Counted from the first letter of the stretch, positions 16,232 to 25,110 are shown. The stretch: 64,000 nt of DNA from Streptomyces viridiviolaceus (GCF_014650995.1 NZ_BMWA01000002.1:226445-290444); one strand, 5' to 3'. Notes: a model not told the origin generated them from the sequence alone. Numbers and translations are program-made.

Positions 16232-17056
16232 ATGCCGGACATCGAGCTGAGCACGGGCACCATCGAGTACGAGGACACCGGAGGCGACGGCCCGGTCGTG
16301 GTCCTGCTCCACGGTCTCGTCCACGACGCCACCGTCTGGCGCAAGGTCGTCGCCGGCCTGCGCACCGACCACCGTGTGATCGCGCCGACCCTGCCCTACG
16401 GCTCCCACCGCCGGCCCATGACCCGGCCGCCCACGCCGGACCTCGTCAACGAACTGATCGCGGAGTTCCTGGACCGTCTCGACCTCAGGGACGTCACCCT
16501 GGTCGAGAGCGACTGCGGGCGCGCGCAGACGGTGGGGGCCCGCCATCCCGAGCGCCTGGCGCGGCTGGTGCTGATCTCGTGCGAAGCCTTCGACAACTAT
16601 CCGCCGGGACTGCCGGGCAAGCTGATCGGCGTGGCGTGCAAGGTGCCCGGCGGGGTGTCCGTGCTGGTCCGTACCCTCGGCCTGAAGCCGCTGCGCCGAC
16701 TGCCCGTCGGCATCGGCGCGCTCACCAAGCACCCCGTGCCGGACGCGGTCGTCGACGGCTGGCTCCGCCCGCTGCGCACGGACCCGGCGATCCGGCGCGA
16801 CTTCCGGCACTACGGCACCCATGTCCGCAGGGCGGAACTCCTCGAAGCGGCCGAAGGGTTGCGGACCTTCGACCGGCCCGCGCTCGTCGTCTGGGCGACC
16901 GAGGACCTGATGATGCCCCGCGCCCACGGCCGCCGTCTGGCCGAACTCCTCCCGCAGGGAAGGCTGGTGGAGATCGAGGACGCCCGGACGCTGATCGCCG
17001 AGGACCAGCCCGAACGACTCGCCCGCGAACTGCGGGAGTTCATCGCCGCGACGTGA
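16232..17056 (+). CDS. Alpha/beta hydrolase family protein with altered catalytic triad
   Basis: A 274-residue alpha/beta hydrolase: VVVLLHGLVHDATVWRKV oxyanion region; nucleophile-elbow position VESDCGRAQ with Asp94 in place of Ser, as in dehalogenase-like members; acid segment VVWATEDLMMPRAHG. Where the catalytic His should stand, before the terminal helix, the sequence is EDARTLIAEDQP with Thr253. The first Gly of the G-x-N-D-x-G elbow is Glu92. Catalysis is therefore doubtful or unusual. It follows the Rid gene by 27 nt and may complete the aryl-CoA operon, for example as a thioesterase-like or ring-opening accessory. Its stop codon abuts the convergent DUF5999 gene stop. Confidence 0.82.
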   Translation: MPDIELSTGTIEYEDTGGDGPVVVLLHGLVHDATVWRKVVAGLRTDHRVIAPTLPYGSHRRPMTRPPTPDLVNELIAEFLDRLDLRDVTLVESDCGRAQTVGARHPERLARLVLISCEAFDNYPPGLPGKLIGVACKVPGGVSVLVRTLGLKPLRRLPVGIGALTKHPVPDAVVDGWLRPLRTDPAIRRDFRHYGTHVRRAELLEAAEGLRTFDRPALVVWATEDLMMPRAHGRRLAELLPQGRLVEIEDARTLIAEDQPERLARELREFIAAT

Positions 17057-17254
17057 TCAGGCGGCCATGGCCAGCCGCCCGGAGGACACCCGGTGCGGCG
17101 CGACGACACGGCCGTCGGGCAGCAGCTCGCCGGTGTCGTCGAAGACGATGGTGCCGTCGCACAGCAGGCTCCAGCCCTGCTCCGGGTGCGCGGCGACGAC
17201 GTGCGCGGCGGGGGAGGAGCCGGTCGCGGGGCAGGAAGGCCGGTGGGAACACAT
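17057..17254 (-). CDS. DUF5999 family small protein
   Basis: A 65-residue actinobacterial protein recognised by MCSHRPSCPA at the start and HPEQGWSLLCDGTIVFDDTG … LLPDGRVVAPHR in the middle. The N-terminal Cys pair (Cys2, Cys8) and Cys32 could bind metal. ATG 17254 is preceded by an excellent GGAGGT site. The function is unknown; these proteins occur in many Streptomyces, often in several copies. It is monocistronic as far as can be seen and converges on the alpha/beta hydrolase gene with adjacent stop codons. Confidence 0.85.
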   Translation of the reverse strand: MCSHRPSCPATGSSPAAHVVAAHPEQGWSLLCDGTIVFDDTGELLPDGRVVAPHRVSSGRLAMAA

Positions 17255-17429
17255 GGCGCACCTCCACATCGGAAGACCGTCCCGTCGGTGGGACCGTCGC
17301 ATGGTTCGACCGTGCGCCCGCCGAGAAGTCATCGCCAAGGCCCGGCGGCGAAGCGTGACAACACCCGGACAACCCGGCGACGGTTCCACGACGGCCGACG
17401 CGGACTCGCCACCGAAGGGGTGACGATGA

Positions 17430-17930
<501 letters not shown>

Positions 17931-17938
17931 TTCCCGCC

Positions 17939-17971
17939 CGTCCCCGTGCGCGCCGGGCCGGCACGGGGACG
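17939..17971 (+). terminator. Hairpin terminator after the secreted protein gene
   Basis: Eleven-base stem CGTCCCCGTGC / GCACGGGGACG with an 11-nt loop, starting nine bases after the stop codon. GC-rich terminator without a U tract, as is usual in Streptomyces. Confidence 0.7.
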
Positions 17972-18124
17972 GACGATCTCCCTGCCGTTCTTCCGATGAT
18001 TACGTCTTTCGAGGCGACTTCTGTATGTCGTTCCGCCGCGCACCGTCCGAGGAACTCGCACGGTCCACGGCGGTCATTTCCTTCCCGCAGGCGTCACATG
18101 ACCGGTGTGTTCGCGCGAGTGCCG

Positions 18125-19033
18125 TCAGGGCCGCTGCCGCGTCGGCCGGCCGGGTCGATTCGGAACTCGGCCCTCCGGGCGGTCCCGGACCTCCGCCCGA
18201 GCGGGGTCGGCGGGGTTGCGCGGGTGCGGAAGCGACACGTCACGGGCCGACGCACCGGTCGTCTCGCCGGACCGCACCGGCGCGGGACGCTGACGGTGCC
18301 TCGGCGCCGCCCGCCGCGGCGGACGCGTGAGGGTGATCTGCCGGACCACTTGCTGGAAGCAGACCAGCGAGGCCAGCCCGGGCAGCGCCGCCGCCGCCGT
18401 GTCGCTGGGCGTCCTCGGCGCGTGGGCGACGCACAGCAGCATCGCGATGAACGAGAACAGCAGGACCACGGCCCAGGAGTGGACGGCGCGGCGCTGGTGC
18501 AACGCGGACCGCAGCACGGACAGCGACGCCACCAGCCAGGGCCCGTAGACCAGCAGCGGCCACCACGACACGACGCCGTCCTCGGCGCGGCCCACCGCGG
18601 TCAGGCGCAGCGGTTCGTAGGCCACCATCCCGCCGAACAGGCTCACCGAGGCCGCGATGACGGCGGCCAGTGCCGCGAGGAGGAGGCTCGCGGCCCGCAG
18701 GCGGCTCACCTTCCTGCCCGGACGGACCTTGCGGTGGCTCGTGGGGGAATCTCTCAGCGGCGGCAGTTCCGCGGTGATCTCCTGCAGATTGCTCAGCGGC
18801 GATCCCGGCGCGGGGGAGATGGCCGAGGGGTCCGTTTCGTGCCGGACGGGGGCCTGCTGTTCCATCGCGTCCTGGAGCAGGAAGGCCAGCTCCTCGGCCG
18901 GGTCCCAGCCCGGCTCCGGGGGCACCAGGGCCTCCGGGAACGCCCCGCCGGGAGCACGGTGCCGGCCGGTGCCCGCAGTGGGGAACGGCCCTTCGGTGTA
19001 GGACGTGTGGCGGTCGACTCGTTCGTGATGCAT
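18125..19033 (-). CDS. DUF2637 domain membrane protein
   Basis: A 302-residue protein. The first ~105 residues are hydrophilic and Pro/Glu-rich. The middle (~108-245) is a DUF2637-type domain with four hydrophobic segments: RAASLLLAALAAVIAASVSLF, WWPLLVYGPWLVASLSVLR, HSWAVVLLFSFIAMLLCVAHAP and AALPGLASLVCFQQVVRQITLTRPP (long stretches abbreviated elsewhere). The last ~60 residues are basic, Arg/Pro-rich. DUF2637 proteins are actinobacterial and related to plasmid-spread (Spd) membrane proteins, with function unknown. It is probably co-transcribed with the 96-residue gene ending 12 nt upstream. Confidence 0.8.
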   Translation of the reverse strand: MHHERVDRHTSYTEGPFPTAGTGRHRAPGGAFPEALVPPEPGWDPAEELAFLLQDAMEQQAPVRHETDPSAISPAPGSPLSNLQEITAELPPLRDSPTSHRKVRPGRKVSRLRAASLLLAALAAVIAASVSLFGGMVAYEPLRLTAVGRAEDGVVSWWPLLVYGPWLVASLSVLRSALHQRRAVHSWAVVLLFSFIAMLLCVAHAPRTPSDTAAAALPGLASLVCFQQVVRQITLTRPPRRAAPRHRQRPAPVRSGETTGASARDVSLPHPRNPADPARAEVRDRPEGRVPNRPGRPTRQRP

Positions 19034-19045
19034 GACGCGGCCGGG

Positions 19046-19336
19046 TCACTCCGCCCGGGTGTACGTCAGAGCGCCCTGGGACCGGCTCCACCGCTCGGCG
19101 AGACCCGTCTCCAGCTCGGTGAGGACGTCCAGGAGCCGCTGCAGGACGGGTTCGGTCACGCGCAGGGACACGGGGAGTCCGCCCCTGGTCAGCGTTCCCT
19201 CGACCGGTGACGAACAATGTGCCCGCCCGGGCGTGTAGGTGTACGGGCCCAGCGCCACCGGACACCCCCCTTCGGTGACGTTGCCGTACTCCCGTGCCAA
19301 CAGGTAGGAGACCATTTCCCCGTTTTCCTCGGTCAT
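19046..19336 (-). CDS. Hypothetical small protein
   Basis: A 96-residue protein I do not recognise. It begins MTEENGEMVSYLLAREYG, has two Cys (in EGGCPVALG and RAHCSSPVEG), and ends with a helical segment (EPVLQRLLDVLTELETGLAERW). No signal peptide or membrane segment. It starts at ATG 19336 and ends 12 nt before the DUF2637 gene, so the two likely form an operon. Codon use is normal for the genome, which supports it as a real gene. Confidence 0.65.
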   Translation of the reverse strand: MTEENGEMVSYLLAREYGNVTEGGCPVALGPYTYTPGRAHCSSPVEGTLTRGGLPVSLRVTEPVLQRLLDVLTELETGLAERWSRSQGALTYTRAE

Positions 19337-19600
19337 ATCCGAAGTAACGTCTGCCTAGTGCGTCGGATGCGTGGCAGTCGAGTGAACGATTTCTAGGATG
19401 CTTACCAAATCCAGAATTCAGACAGGCGCGAAAGTAACGCTGTACGAAAAGCGTGAAAGGGCGCGCGAACGGGGGAACGCGGGGCCGGCGGCACCGGTTC
19501 GCCGGCCGGCGGGGGAGCGCCCGTGCGGTCAGGCCGACGGGCGAGTGTCAGTGCCTGGTGTCACGCTGAGGTCACACAGGATCTGCGAAAGGGCATCGCC

Positions 19601-20398
19601 GTGATCACCACCGACTTCGTCCCCGGCTCCCCCTGTTGGCTCGACCTCGGTGCCCCCGACGTCCGGGCCGCCGCGGCCTTCTACGGCGCGGTCCTCGGCT
19701 GGGAGTACGAGACCATGGGCGAGGGGGAGGACATGGAAGGCGGGATGTTCCGGAAGGACGGCAAGATCGTCGCCGGGCTCGGCAAGCTCACCGAGGAGGG
19801 TGCCCGCCCGGCCTGGATGATCTACTACTGCGTCACCGACGCGGACGCCACGACCCAGGCCGTCCAGCGCGCGGGCGGCAGCGTGCGGGTGACGCCGACG
19901 GACCTCGACGACTGGGGCCGGATGGCGCAGTACAGCGACCCGCTGGGGGGCCAGTTCGCCGTCTGGCAGCCGGGGAAGGACAAGGGCGTCGAGCTGGTGG
20001 ACCAGCCGGGCTCGCTGTCCTGGACGGAGCTGTACACGAGTGACGCGGCCGCCGCGAAGGAGTTCTACGGCGGTGTCTTCGACTGGCAGTTCAGCGACAT
20101 GGAACTGCCGGGCGGCGGTGGCACGTACTCCCTCATCACGCCCGCCGGCCTCCCCGAGGAGCGTATGCACGGCGGCCTGATGCAGCTCCGCGAGGAGGAC
20201 CTCGCCCTGACGAACGGGCGCCCGTACTGGCACCCGGTCTTCGCCGTCGCCGACTGCGACGCCACGGTCGCCAAGGTCACCGGGAACGGCGGCAGCGTGC
20301 AGATGGGGCCGGAGGACGCGGAAGGCGTCGGCCGGCTGGCCGTCTGCCTCGACCCGGCGGGCGCGGACTTCGTGGTGCTCACTCCCGCCGAGAGCTGA
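19601..20398 (+). CDS. VOC family protein (two glyoxalase/bleomycin-resistance-like domains)
   Basis: A 265-residue protein made of two vicinal-oxygen-chelate domains. Domain 1 (about 5-125) starts GSPCWLDLGAPDVRAAAAFYGAVLGW and ends DPLGGQFAVWQPG. Domain 2 (about 135-263) starts SWTELYTSDAAAAKEFYGGVFDW and ends DPAGADFVVLTP. This resembles the mycobacterial Cfp30B/27-kDa antigen type and Streptomyces hydroxylase-like VOC proteins. Substrate is unknown; metal ligands typical of glyoxalase I are not evident. GTG 19601 follows GAAAGGG and matches the start of homologous domains. It stands alone, with a 264-nt upstream gap. Confidence 0.87.
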   Translation: MITTDFVPGSPCWLDLGAPDVRAAAAFYGAVLGWEYETMGEGEDMEGGMFRKDGKIVAGLGKLTEEGARPAWMIYYCVTDADATTQAVQRAGGSVRVTPTDLDDWGRMAQYSDPLGGQFAVWQPGKDKGVELVDQPGSLSWTELYTSDAAAAKEFYGGVFDWQFSDMELPGGGGTYSLITPAGLPEERMHGGLMQLREEDLALTNGRPYWHPVFAVADCDATVAKVTGNGGSVQMGPEDAEGVGRLAVCLDPAGADFVVLTPAES

Positions 20399-20454
20399 CG
20401 CCGCGTACGCGGATCCCTCGGTCCGCTCCGCCGCTGCCACGCCCGTGGCGACGG

Positions 20455-21534
20455 CTACGGCATGCCGGGAAGCCGGACCGTGACGAGGAGACCGCCGGCG
20501 GGCAGGGGGACGAGGTCGAGGGTCCCGTCGTGGGCGCGGACGACGCTGTGCACGATGGCGAGGCCGAGGCCGACACCGGCGTGTTCGTCGGTGCGTGCGC
20601 GTTCCGTTCCGCGCTGGAAGGGTTCGGTGAGGGTCGGCACCAGTTCCGGCGGGAGCGGATGACCCGTGTTCTCGACCCGCAGCACGCTCGCGTCGCCCTG
20701 CGCCTCGGTGTGGACCGTCACGGAGCCGCCGGCGGGGAGGTTGTGGACGACGGCGTTCTGGACGAGGTTCGTCACCATCCGCAGCAGGAGCTCCGCGGAG
20801 GCGGTGGTCCGCGTCGCTCCGCCGGTGACGTCGAGCGTGATCCCGCGCTGTTCGGCGAGGGGGAGCAGGGTCTCGGCGGCCTCTTCGGCGACGAGGGAGA
20901 GGTCGACGCTCTCGCGGGCGAAGTTCCCGCGGTCGCTGCGGCCGAGCAGCAGGAGGGCCTCGGTGAGGCCGATCGCGCGGGTATTGACGACCCGCAGACG
21001 TTCGAGGAGTTCGTCCCGGTCCCGCGTGGGGTCCCTGCGGGCGACGTCGAGCAGCGTCCGCGAGATGGTCAGCGGGGTGCGCAGTTCGTGGGAGGCGTTC
21101 GCGGCGAACCTCTGCTGTTCGGCGACGTGCGACTCGAGTTGTTCGAGCATGGTGTCGAACGCGTCGGCGAGTTCGCGGAATTCGTCCTGGCGGCCTTCCA
21201 TGCGGATCCGGTGGGACAGCGATCCGTTCCCGGCCGTTCGTGTCGCGGCGGTGATCCGTGTGAGCGGTGCGAGCATCCGGCCGGCGAGGAGCCATCCCCC
21301 GACGAGGCCGAACACGAGCAGGAAGGCCATCGCCACGGCCGCGGCGGGGAAGAAGGTGCGCACCAGGAGGTAGCGGTTGGGCGAGACCCCGAGAAGACCC
21401 TGGGCGTTGTCCGGCACGTAGCGCAGCAGGAAGCCCCACACCACGGCCAGCAGGAGAGCCCCGGCGACGGCGAGGAACCCGGCGTAGCTGAGCGTGAGTC
21501 TCAGCCGGACGCTGAGCCCCGGGCGTCTAGACAT
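20455..21534 (-). CDS. Two-component sensor histidine kinase
   Basis: A 359-residue membrane kinase. Two transmembrane segments (about 13-37 and 60-84) flank a short ~25-residue extracellular loop. Then come a HAMP domain (GRMLAPLTRITAATR … EFRELADAFDTML), the H-box FAANASHELRTPL with phospho-acceptor His149, the N-box NLVQNAVVHN, and a G-box HAGVGLGLAIVH. The short sensor loop fits intramembrane or cell-envelope sensing. ATG 21534 overlaps the stop of the response regulator gene by 8 nt, typical of coupled pairs; an upstream ATG at 21588 would create a longer overlap. Its partner is the OmpR-type regulator just upstream. Confidence 0.92.
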   Translation of the reverse strand: MSRRPGLSVRLRLTLSYAGFLAVAGALLLAVVWGFLLRYVPDNAQGLLGVSPNRYLLVRTFFPAAAVAMAFLLVFGLVGGWLLAGRMLAPLTRITAATRTAGNGSLSHRIRMEGRQDEFRELADAFDTMLEQLESHVAEQQRFAANASHELRTPLTISRTLLDVARRDPTRDRDELLERLRVVNTRAIGLTEALLLLGRSDRGNFARESVDLSLVAEEAAETLLPLAEQRGITLDVTGGATRTTASAELLLRMVTNLVQNAVVHNLPAGGSVTVHTEAQGDASVLRVENTGHPLPPELVPTLTEPFQRGTERARTDEHAGVGLGLAIVHSVVRAHDGTLDLVPLPAGGLLVTVRLPGMP

Positions 21535-22222
21535 GCGTACTTTCGGGGCGGGTGGCGCCGGGGCCGGTGTCGATGCGGTAGCCGACACCCGGAACCGTGG
21601 CGATGATCCACGGTTCGCCGAGCCGTTTGCGCAGTGCGGAGACCGTGATGCGGACGGCGTTGGTGAAGGGGTCGGCGTTCTCGTCCCAGGCCCGTGCCAG
21701 CAGCTCTTCGGTGCTGACGACCCCGCCCTCGGCGGCGACGAGGACTTCGAGCACGGCGAACTGTTTGCGGGTGAGCGCGACGTAGCGCCCGTCGCGGAAG
21801 ACCTCCCGGCGGAAGGGGTCGAGGCGCAGGCCCGCGAGCTCGCGGACCGGGGGCCGGGCGTACGCGCGCCTGCGGTCGAGCGCCCGCAGCCGCAGCACGA
21901 GCTCCCGCAGCTCGAACGGCTTCGTCAGGTAGTCGTCGGCACCGAGCTCGAAGCCGGACGCCTTGTCGTCGATCCGGTCGGCGGCCGTGAGCATGAGGAT
22001 CGGGATGCCGCTGCCGGAGGCGACGATGCGCCGGGCGACCTCGTCGCCGGAGGGGCCGGGGATGTCGCGGTCGAGGACCGCGAGGTCGTAGGAGTTGACG
22101 CTCAGCAGCTCCAGGGCGGAGTCGCCGTCGCCGGCGATGTCGGCGGCGATCGCCTCCAGCCGCAGACCGTCACGGACGGCCTCGGCCAGGTAGGGCTCGT
22201 CCTCCACGATCAGTACACGCAT
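21527..22222 (-). CDS. OmpR-family response regulator
   Basis: A 231-residue regulator: receiver domain (MRVLIVEDEPYLAEAV, phospho-acceptor Asp51 in LAVLDRDIPG, Thr in MLTAAD, Lys in YLTKPFE) and a C-terminal winged-helix Trans_reg_C domain (LTRKQFAVLEVLVAAEGGVVS … VSALRKRLGEPW … VPGVGYRI). It regulates transcription when phosphorylated by the kinase encoded immediately downstream. It is encoded 68 nt after a VanZ-like gene in the same direction, which may be part of the operon or the target. Targets are not otherwise visible. Confidence 0.93.
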   Translation of the reverse strand: MRVLIVEDEPYLAEAVRDGLRLEAIAADIAGDGDSALELLSVNSYDLAVLDRDIPGPSGDEVARRIVASGSGIPILMLTAADRIDDKASGFELGADDYLTKPFELRELVLRLRALDRRRAYARPPVRELAGLRLDPFRREVFRDGRYVALTRKQFAVLEVLVAAEGGVVSTEELLARAWDENADPFTNAVRITVSALRKRLGEPWIIATVPGVGYRIDTGPGATRPESTHV

Positions 22223-22290
22223 GCCCGAAGCCTAAGCAGCACGGCATATCGGCGACGTATGCAAGGACGTGCGCACACCGGACACCCGGC

Positions 22291-22995
22291 TCAGCCCACC
22301 GGCTCCGGCGCGGGGCGGGGCCGGTCGGACGCCGCTTCCGCCGTGGTGCGCCACCAGCGCCGCGAGGCCAGCCCGGCCAGTGCGGCGCCGGTGGCGTTGA
22401 CCAGGACGTCGTCCAAGGAGGACACCCGGTCCAGGCGCAGGACGAACTGCGCGGTCTCGACCAGGACCGAGCAGCCCGCCCCGAGCGCCAGGATCCGCGG
22501 CACGGACGCCAGCGCCGCGAACCGCATCGGGGCGAAGAACCCCAGCGACGCGAACACCAGCAGGTTGCCGGCGATCCCCAGCGATCCCATCGTGACCAGG
22601 TCCCGCAGCGGCACCAGGCTCACCCGGGCGGGGACGACGCCGGCCCCGGCGCCCGGCATCAGGGTCAGCCACAGGAACGGCACCGTCCCGTGGACCATGC
22701 CCACCTCGGCCAGCGACGTCCGCCACGGCGACGCGACGCCGGCGGCACGCCGACGGCGCGCCAGGGCCCACGCCACCAGCACGGCCAACGGCACCGTGAC
22801 CAGCGTCATGAGCACCACACCGTTGAACGTGTCGAAGCAGCCGTGCCACCGCCCGGCCATGCACCTGGGAGCGGACATCAGCAGCGGCCCCCGCAGGGCG
22901 AACAGGGCGCTCGCCACGCCGAGGGCCGCCAGGCCGAGCAGCACCCTCCCGCGCGTGCGGCGGGGCGGTGCGGACAGGGACGCGTCGTGGTTCAT
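22291..22995 (-). CDS. VanZ-like family membrane protein
   Basis: A 234-residue protein with about five hydrophobic segments and the VanZ-like signature in its second half: ARVSLVPLRD … GNLLVFASLGFFAPMRF … GCSVLVETAQFVLRLDRVSSLDDVLVNATGAALAG. The acidic cluster SSLDDVLVN and the E in LVETAQ are the conserved family residues. VanZ-like proteins are associated with teicoplanin/lipoglycopeptide resistance, but most have no known role. ATG 22995 is preceded by an AATGGGGGC site. No vanHAX genes occur here, so glycopeptide resistance proper is not implied. It likely shares a transcript with the two-component pair downstream. Confidence 0.85.
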   Translation of the reverse strand: MNHDASLSAPPRRTRGRVLLGLAALGVASALFALRGPLLMSAPRCMAGRWHGCFDTFNGVVLMTLVTVPLAVLVAWALARRRRAAGVASPWRTSLAEVGMVHGTVPFLWLTLMPGAGAGVVPARVSLVPLRDLVTMGSLGIAGNLLVFASLGFFAPMRFAALASVPRILALGAGCSVLVETAQFVLRLDRVSSLDDVLVNATGAALAGLASRRWWRTTAEAASDRPRPAPEPVG

Positions 22996-23026
22996 GCCCC
23001 CATTGGAGACGGAGGGCCGTTGCGGT

Positions 23027-23050
23027 GGCGTATGCGTTTTTCGATACGCC
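23027..23050 (-). terminator. Hairpin between the HTH-MurA and VanZ-like genes
   Basis: Inverted repeat GGCGTAT / ATACGCC with a ten-base loop containing a T5/A5 run. It lies 41 nt after the HTH-MurA stop and 32 nt before the VanZ-like start, so it may end the former transcript or be part of the latter's promoter. Confidence 0.35.
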
Positions 23051-23090
23051 CGCGATACACAGGGTGCGGCGGCACCGCGATGAGCATCTG

Positions 23091-24620
23091 TCAGATGTCC
23101 CGGAACGTCTCGATCTGCGCCCCCACCGAGTTCAGGCGCTCGGCCAGGTCCTCGTAGCCGCGGTTGATGACGTACACGTTGCGCAGCACGGACGTGCCCT
23201 CGGCGGCCATCATCGCCAGCAGGACGACGACGGCGGGGCGCAGGGCGGGCGGGCACATCATCTCGGCGGCGCGCCAGCGGGTGGGGCCCTCGACCAGGAC
23301 GCGGTGGGGGTCGAGGAGTTGGAGGCGGCCGCCGAGGCGGTTGAGGTCGGTCAGGTAGATCGCCCGGTTGTCGTAGACCCAGTCGTGGATGAGGGTCTGG
23401 CCCTGCGCGGAGGCCGCGATGGCCGCGAAGAACGGGACGTTGTCGATGTTCAGGCCCGGGAACGGCATCGGGTGGATCTTGTCGATCGGCGCCTCCAGCT
23501 TGGAGGGCCGGACGGTGAGGTCCACCAGGCGGGTGCGGCCGTTGTCGGCGACGTACTCGGGCGTGCGGTCGTGGTCGAGGCCCATCTCCTCCAGGACGGC
23601 CAGCTCGATCTCCAGGAACTCGATCGGCACCCGACGCACCGTCAGCTCGGACTCGGTGACGACGGCGGCGGCCAGCAGGCTCATCGCCTCCACCGGGTCC
23701 TCGGAGGGGGAGTAGTCCACGTCGACGTCGATCACCGGCACGCCGTGCACGGTGAGCGTGGTGGTGCCGACGCCCTCGACCTTGACGCCCAGCGCCTCCA
23801 GGAAGAAGCACAGGTCCTGGACCATGTAGTTGGAGGAGGCGTTGCGGATGACGGTGACGCCGTCGTGGCGGGCGGCGGCCAGCAGCGCGTTCTCGGTGAC
23901 GGTGTCCCCGCGCTCGGTCAGCACGATCGGGCGGGCGGGCCGGACGGACCGGTCGACCACCGCGTGGTACTGGCCCTCCGTCGCCGCGACCTCCAGACCG
24001 AAGCGGCGCAGCGCGATCATGTGCGGCTCGATGGTCCGCGTCCCCAGGTCGCAGCCGCCCGCGTAGGGCAGCTTGAAGCGGTCCATGTGGTGCAGCAGCG
24101 GGCCGAGGAACATGATGATGGAGCGCGTGCGCACCGCGGCCTCGGCATCGATGGCCGCCATGTCGAACTCGGCCGGCGGCACGATCTCCAGGTCGACGCC
24201 GTCGTTGATCCAGCGGGCGCGCACACCGATCGAGCCCAGCACCTCCAGGAGCCGGTAGACCTCCTCGATGCGGGCGACCCGGCGCAGCACCGTGCGCCCC
24301 TTGTTGAGCAGCGAGGCGCACAGCAGCGCGACGCACGCGTTCTTGCTCGTCTTGACGTCGATGGCACCGGAGAGGCGCCGGCCGCCGACCACGCGCAGGT
24401 GCATCGGACCCGAGTAGCCGAGCGAGACGATCTCACTGTCCAGAGCTTCGCCGATCCTGGCGATCATCTCAAGGCTGATGTTCTGGTTGCCGCGCTCGAT
24501 GCGGTTGACGGCGCTCTGGCTGGTTCCGAGCGCCTCCGCGAGCTGTGACTGCGTCCAGCCGCGGTGCTGCCGGGCGTCACGGATGAGCTTGCCGATGCGT
24601 ACGAGGTAATCGTCTGCCAT
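23091..24620 (-). CDS. murA: MurA paralogue (UDP-GlcNAc 1-carboxyvinyltransferase) fused to an N-terminal Xre-type HTH domain
   Basis: A 509-residue protein. Residues 1-68 are an Xre/HTH_3 DNA-binding domain (IRDARQHRGWTQSQLAEALG, TSQSAVNRIERG as recognition helix). Residues ~75-509 are an EPSP-synthase-fold enolpyruvyltransferase of the MurA type, with Lys93-Asn94 (KTSKNACVALL), the loop nucleophile Cys190 in AGGCDLGTRTIEPH, and GLNIDNVPFFAA. MurA transfers enolpyruvate from PEP to UDP-GlcNAc, the committed step of peptidoglycan synthesis. Retention of the catalytic residues suggests activity; the HTH suggests that the enzyme or its substrate controls transcription. A perfect inverted repeat lies 13-28 nt upstream of the start codon, suggesting autoregulation. 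Streptomyces have a second, canonical MurA elsewhere. Confidence 0.92.
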   Translation of the reverse strand: MADDYLVRIGKLIRDARQHRGWTQSQLAEALGTSQSAVNRIERGNQNISLEMIARIGEALDSEIVSLGYSGPMHLRVVGGRRLSGAIDVKTSKNACVALLCASLLNKGRTVLRRVARIEEVYRLLEVLGSIGVRARWINDGVDLEIVPPAEFDMAAIDAEAAVRTRSIIMFLGPLLHHMDRFKLPYAGGCDLGTRTIEPHMIALRRFGLEVAATEGQYHAVVDRSVRPARPIVLTERGDTVTENALLAAARHDGVTVIRNASSNYMVQDLCFFLEALGVKVEGVGTTTLTVHGVPVIDVDVDYSPSEDPVEAMSLLAAAVVTESELTVRRVPIEFLEIELAVLEEMGLDHDRTPEYVADNGRTRLVDLTVRPSKLEAPIDKIHPMPFPGLNIDNVPFFAAIAASAQGQTLIHDWVYDNRAIYLTDLNRLGGRLQLLDPHRVLVEGPTRWRAAEMMCPPALRPAVVVLLAMMAAEGTSVLRNVYVINRGYEDLAERLNSVGAQIETFRDI

Positions 24621-24632
24621 GAGGCTGAGGTT

Positions 24633-24648
24633 ATCTCAGATATGAGAT
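24633..24648. promoter_or_regulatory. Inverted repeat ATCTCAGATATGAGAT before the HTH-MurA gene
   Basis: Perfect 6-4-6 inverted repeat located 13-28 nt upstream of the HTH-MurA start codon. Its arms match those of the repeat at 25052-25067 in front of aconitase except for one symmetric base pair. Probable operator of the HTH-MurA protein (inference). Confidence 0.65.
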
Positions 24649-25050
24649 GGCGCCTCTCAGGGGGTCCAATCGGGTGACGGGACGTCAATGTCGCCTGGTG
24701 GTACGGGTGCGGCGCCATCCGAAAGGTCCGGGCAAATCCATCGATGTCGTACGACGTCCCGTGCTGCTGCGGGTGTGCCGGGGGCCGTTCCTGCCGCCGG
24801 TGGTGATGGACCAGGAGCGTTTGTTGAGGTTCAGGCGTACTCCGGGAAGGATCCGGAAGCTCTTGCGGAACGTGAGGGGCGTCGTGCCTCCTTCCGAGGT
24901 TCGCCGGGCTGCCCCGGCTCCACTCGGTTACCCGGACTTCGCGAAGTGATGGCCGGCGCGCGCCGCTCGGCCGGGGTGCGCCGTCGCCCCGGGTGGGGCG
25001 CACGCCACACCGGGTCCGGGCATGACCAGTCCGCCCCCATGTACTAGAGT
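24649..25050. other. Intergenic region between the two operators, nothing else recognised
   Basis: About 400 nt between divergent HTH-MurA and aconitase genes. Short open frames occur on both strands, but they lack ribosome binding sites and recognisable products; I see no RNA gene or hairpin of note. Confidence 0.5.
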
Positions 25051-25068
25051 TATCTCGACATCGAGATA
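25051..25068. promoter_or_regulatory. Inverted repeat TATCTCGACATCGAGATA upstream of aconitase
   Basis: Perfect 7-4-7 inverted repeat, 129 nt before the aconitase start, with the same arm sequence as the operator in front of the HTH-MurA gene. Its spacing from the aconitase start suggests a promoter-proximal site controlling aconitase or an upstream promoter. Confidence 0.65.
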
Positions 25069-25110
25069 TCTGCCGAGGCGCACCGCAGCCGCCACCCTGG
25101 TAAGGGCTAC

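Noticed and set aside
17067..17423. Plus-strand open frame over the DUF5999 gene
   Set aside because: The minus strand carries the recognisable DUF5999 sequence with a perfect ribosome binding site; the plus frame is its shadow.
19398..19604. Small open frame upstream of the VOC gene (MLTKSRIQTGAK…)
   Set aside because: Its codon use drifts to repeat-like Arg/Pro/Gly, it overlaps the VOC start, and no ribosome binding site or homologue is recognised.
20455..22995. Vancomycin-resistance cluster (VanR/VanS/VanZ)
   Set aside because: A two-component pair next to a VanZ-like gene is suggestive, but vanH, vanA and vanX are missing and the sensor is generic.
22291..24336. Apparent fusion of a VanZ-like domain to a long upstream frame
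   Set aside because: The upstream part is an out-of-frame reading of the HTH-MurA gene; the VanZ-like protein starts at ATG 22995 with its own ribosome binding site.
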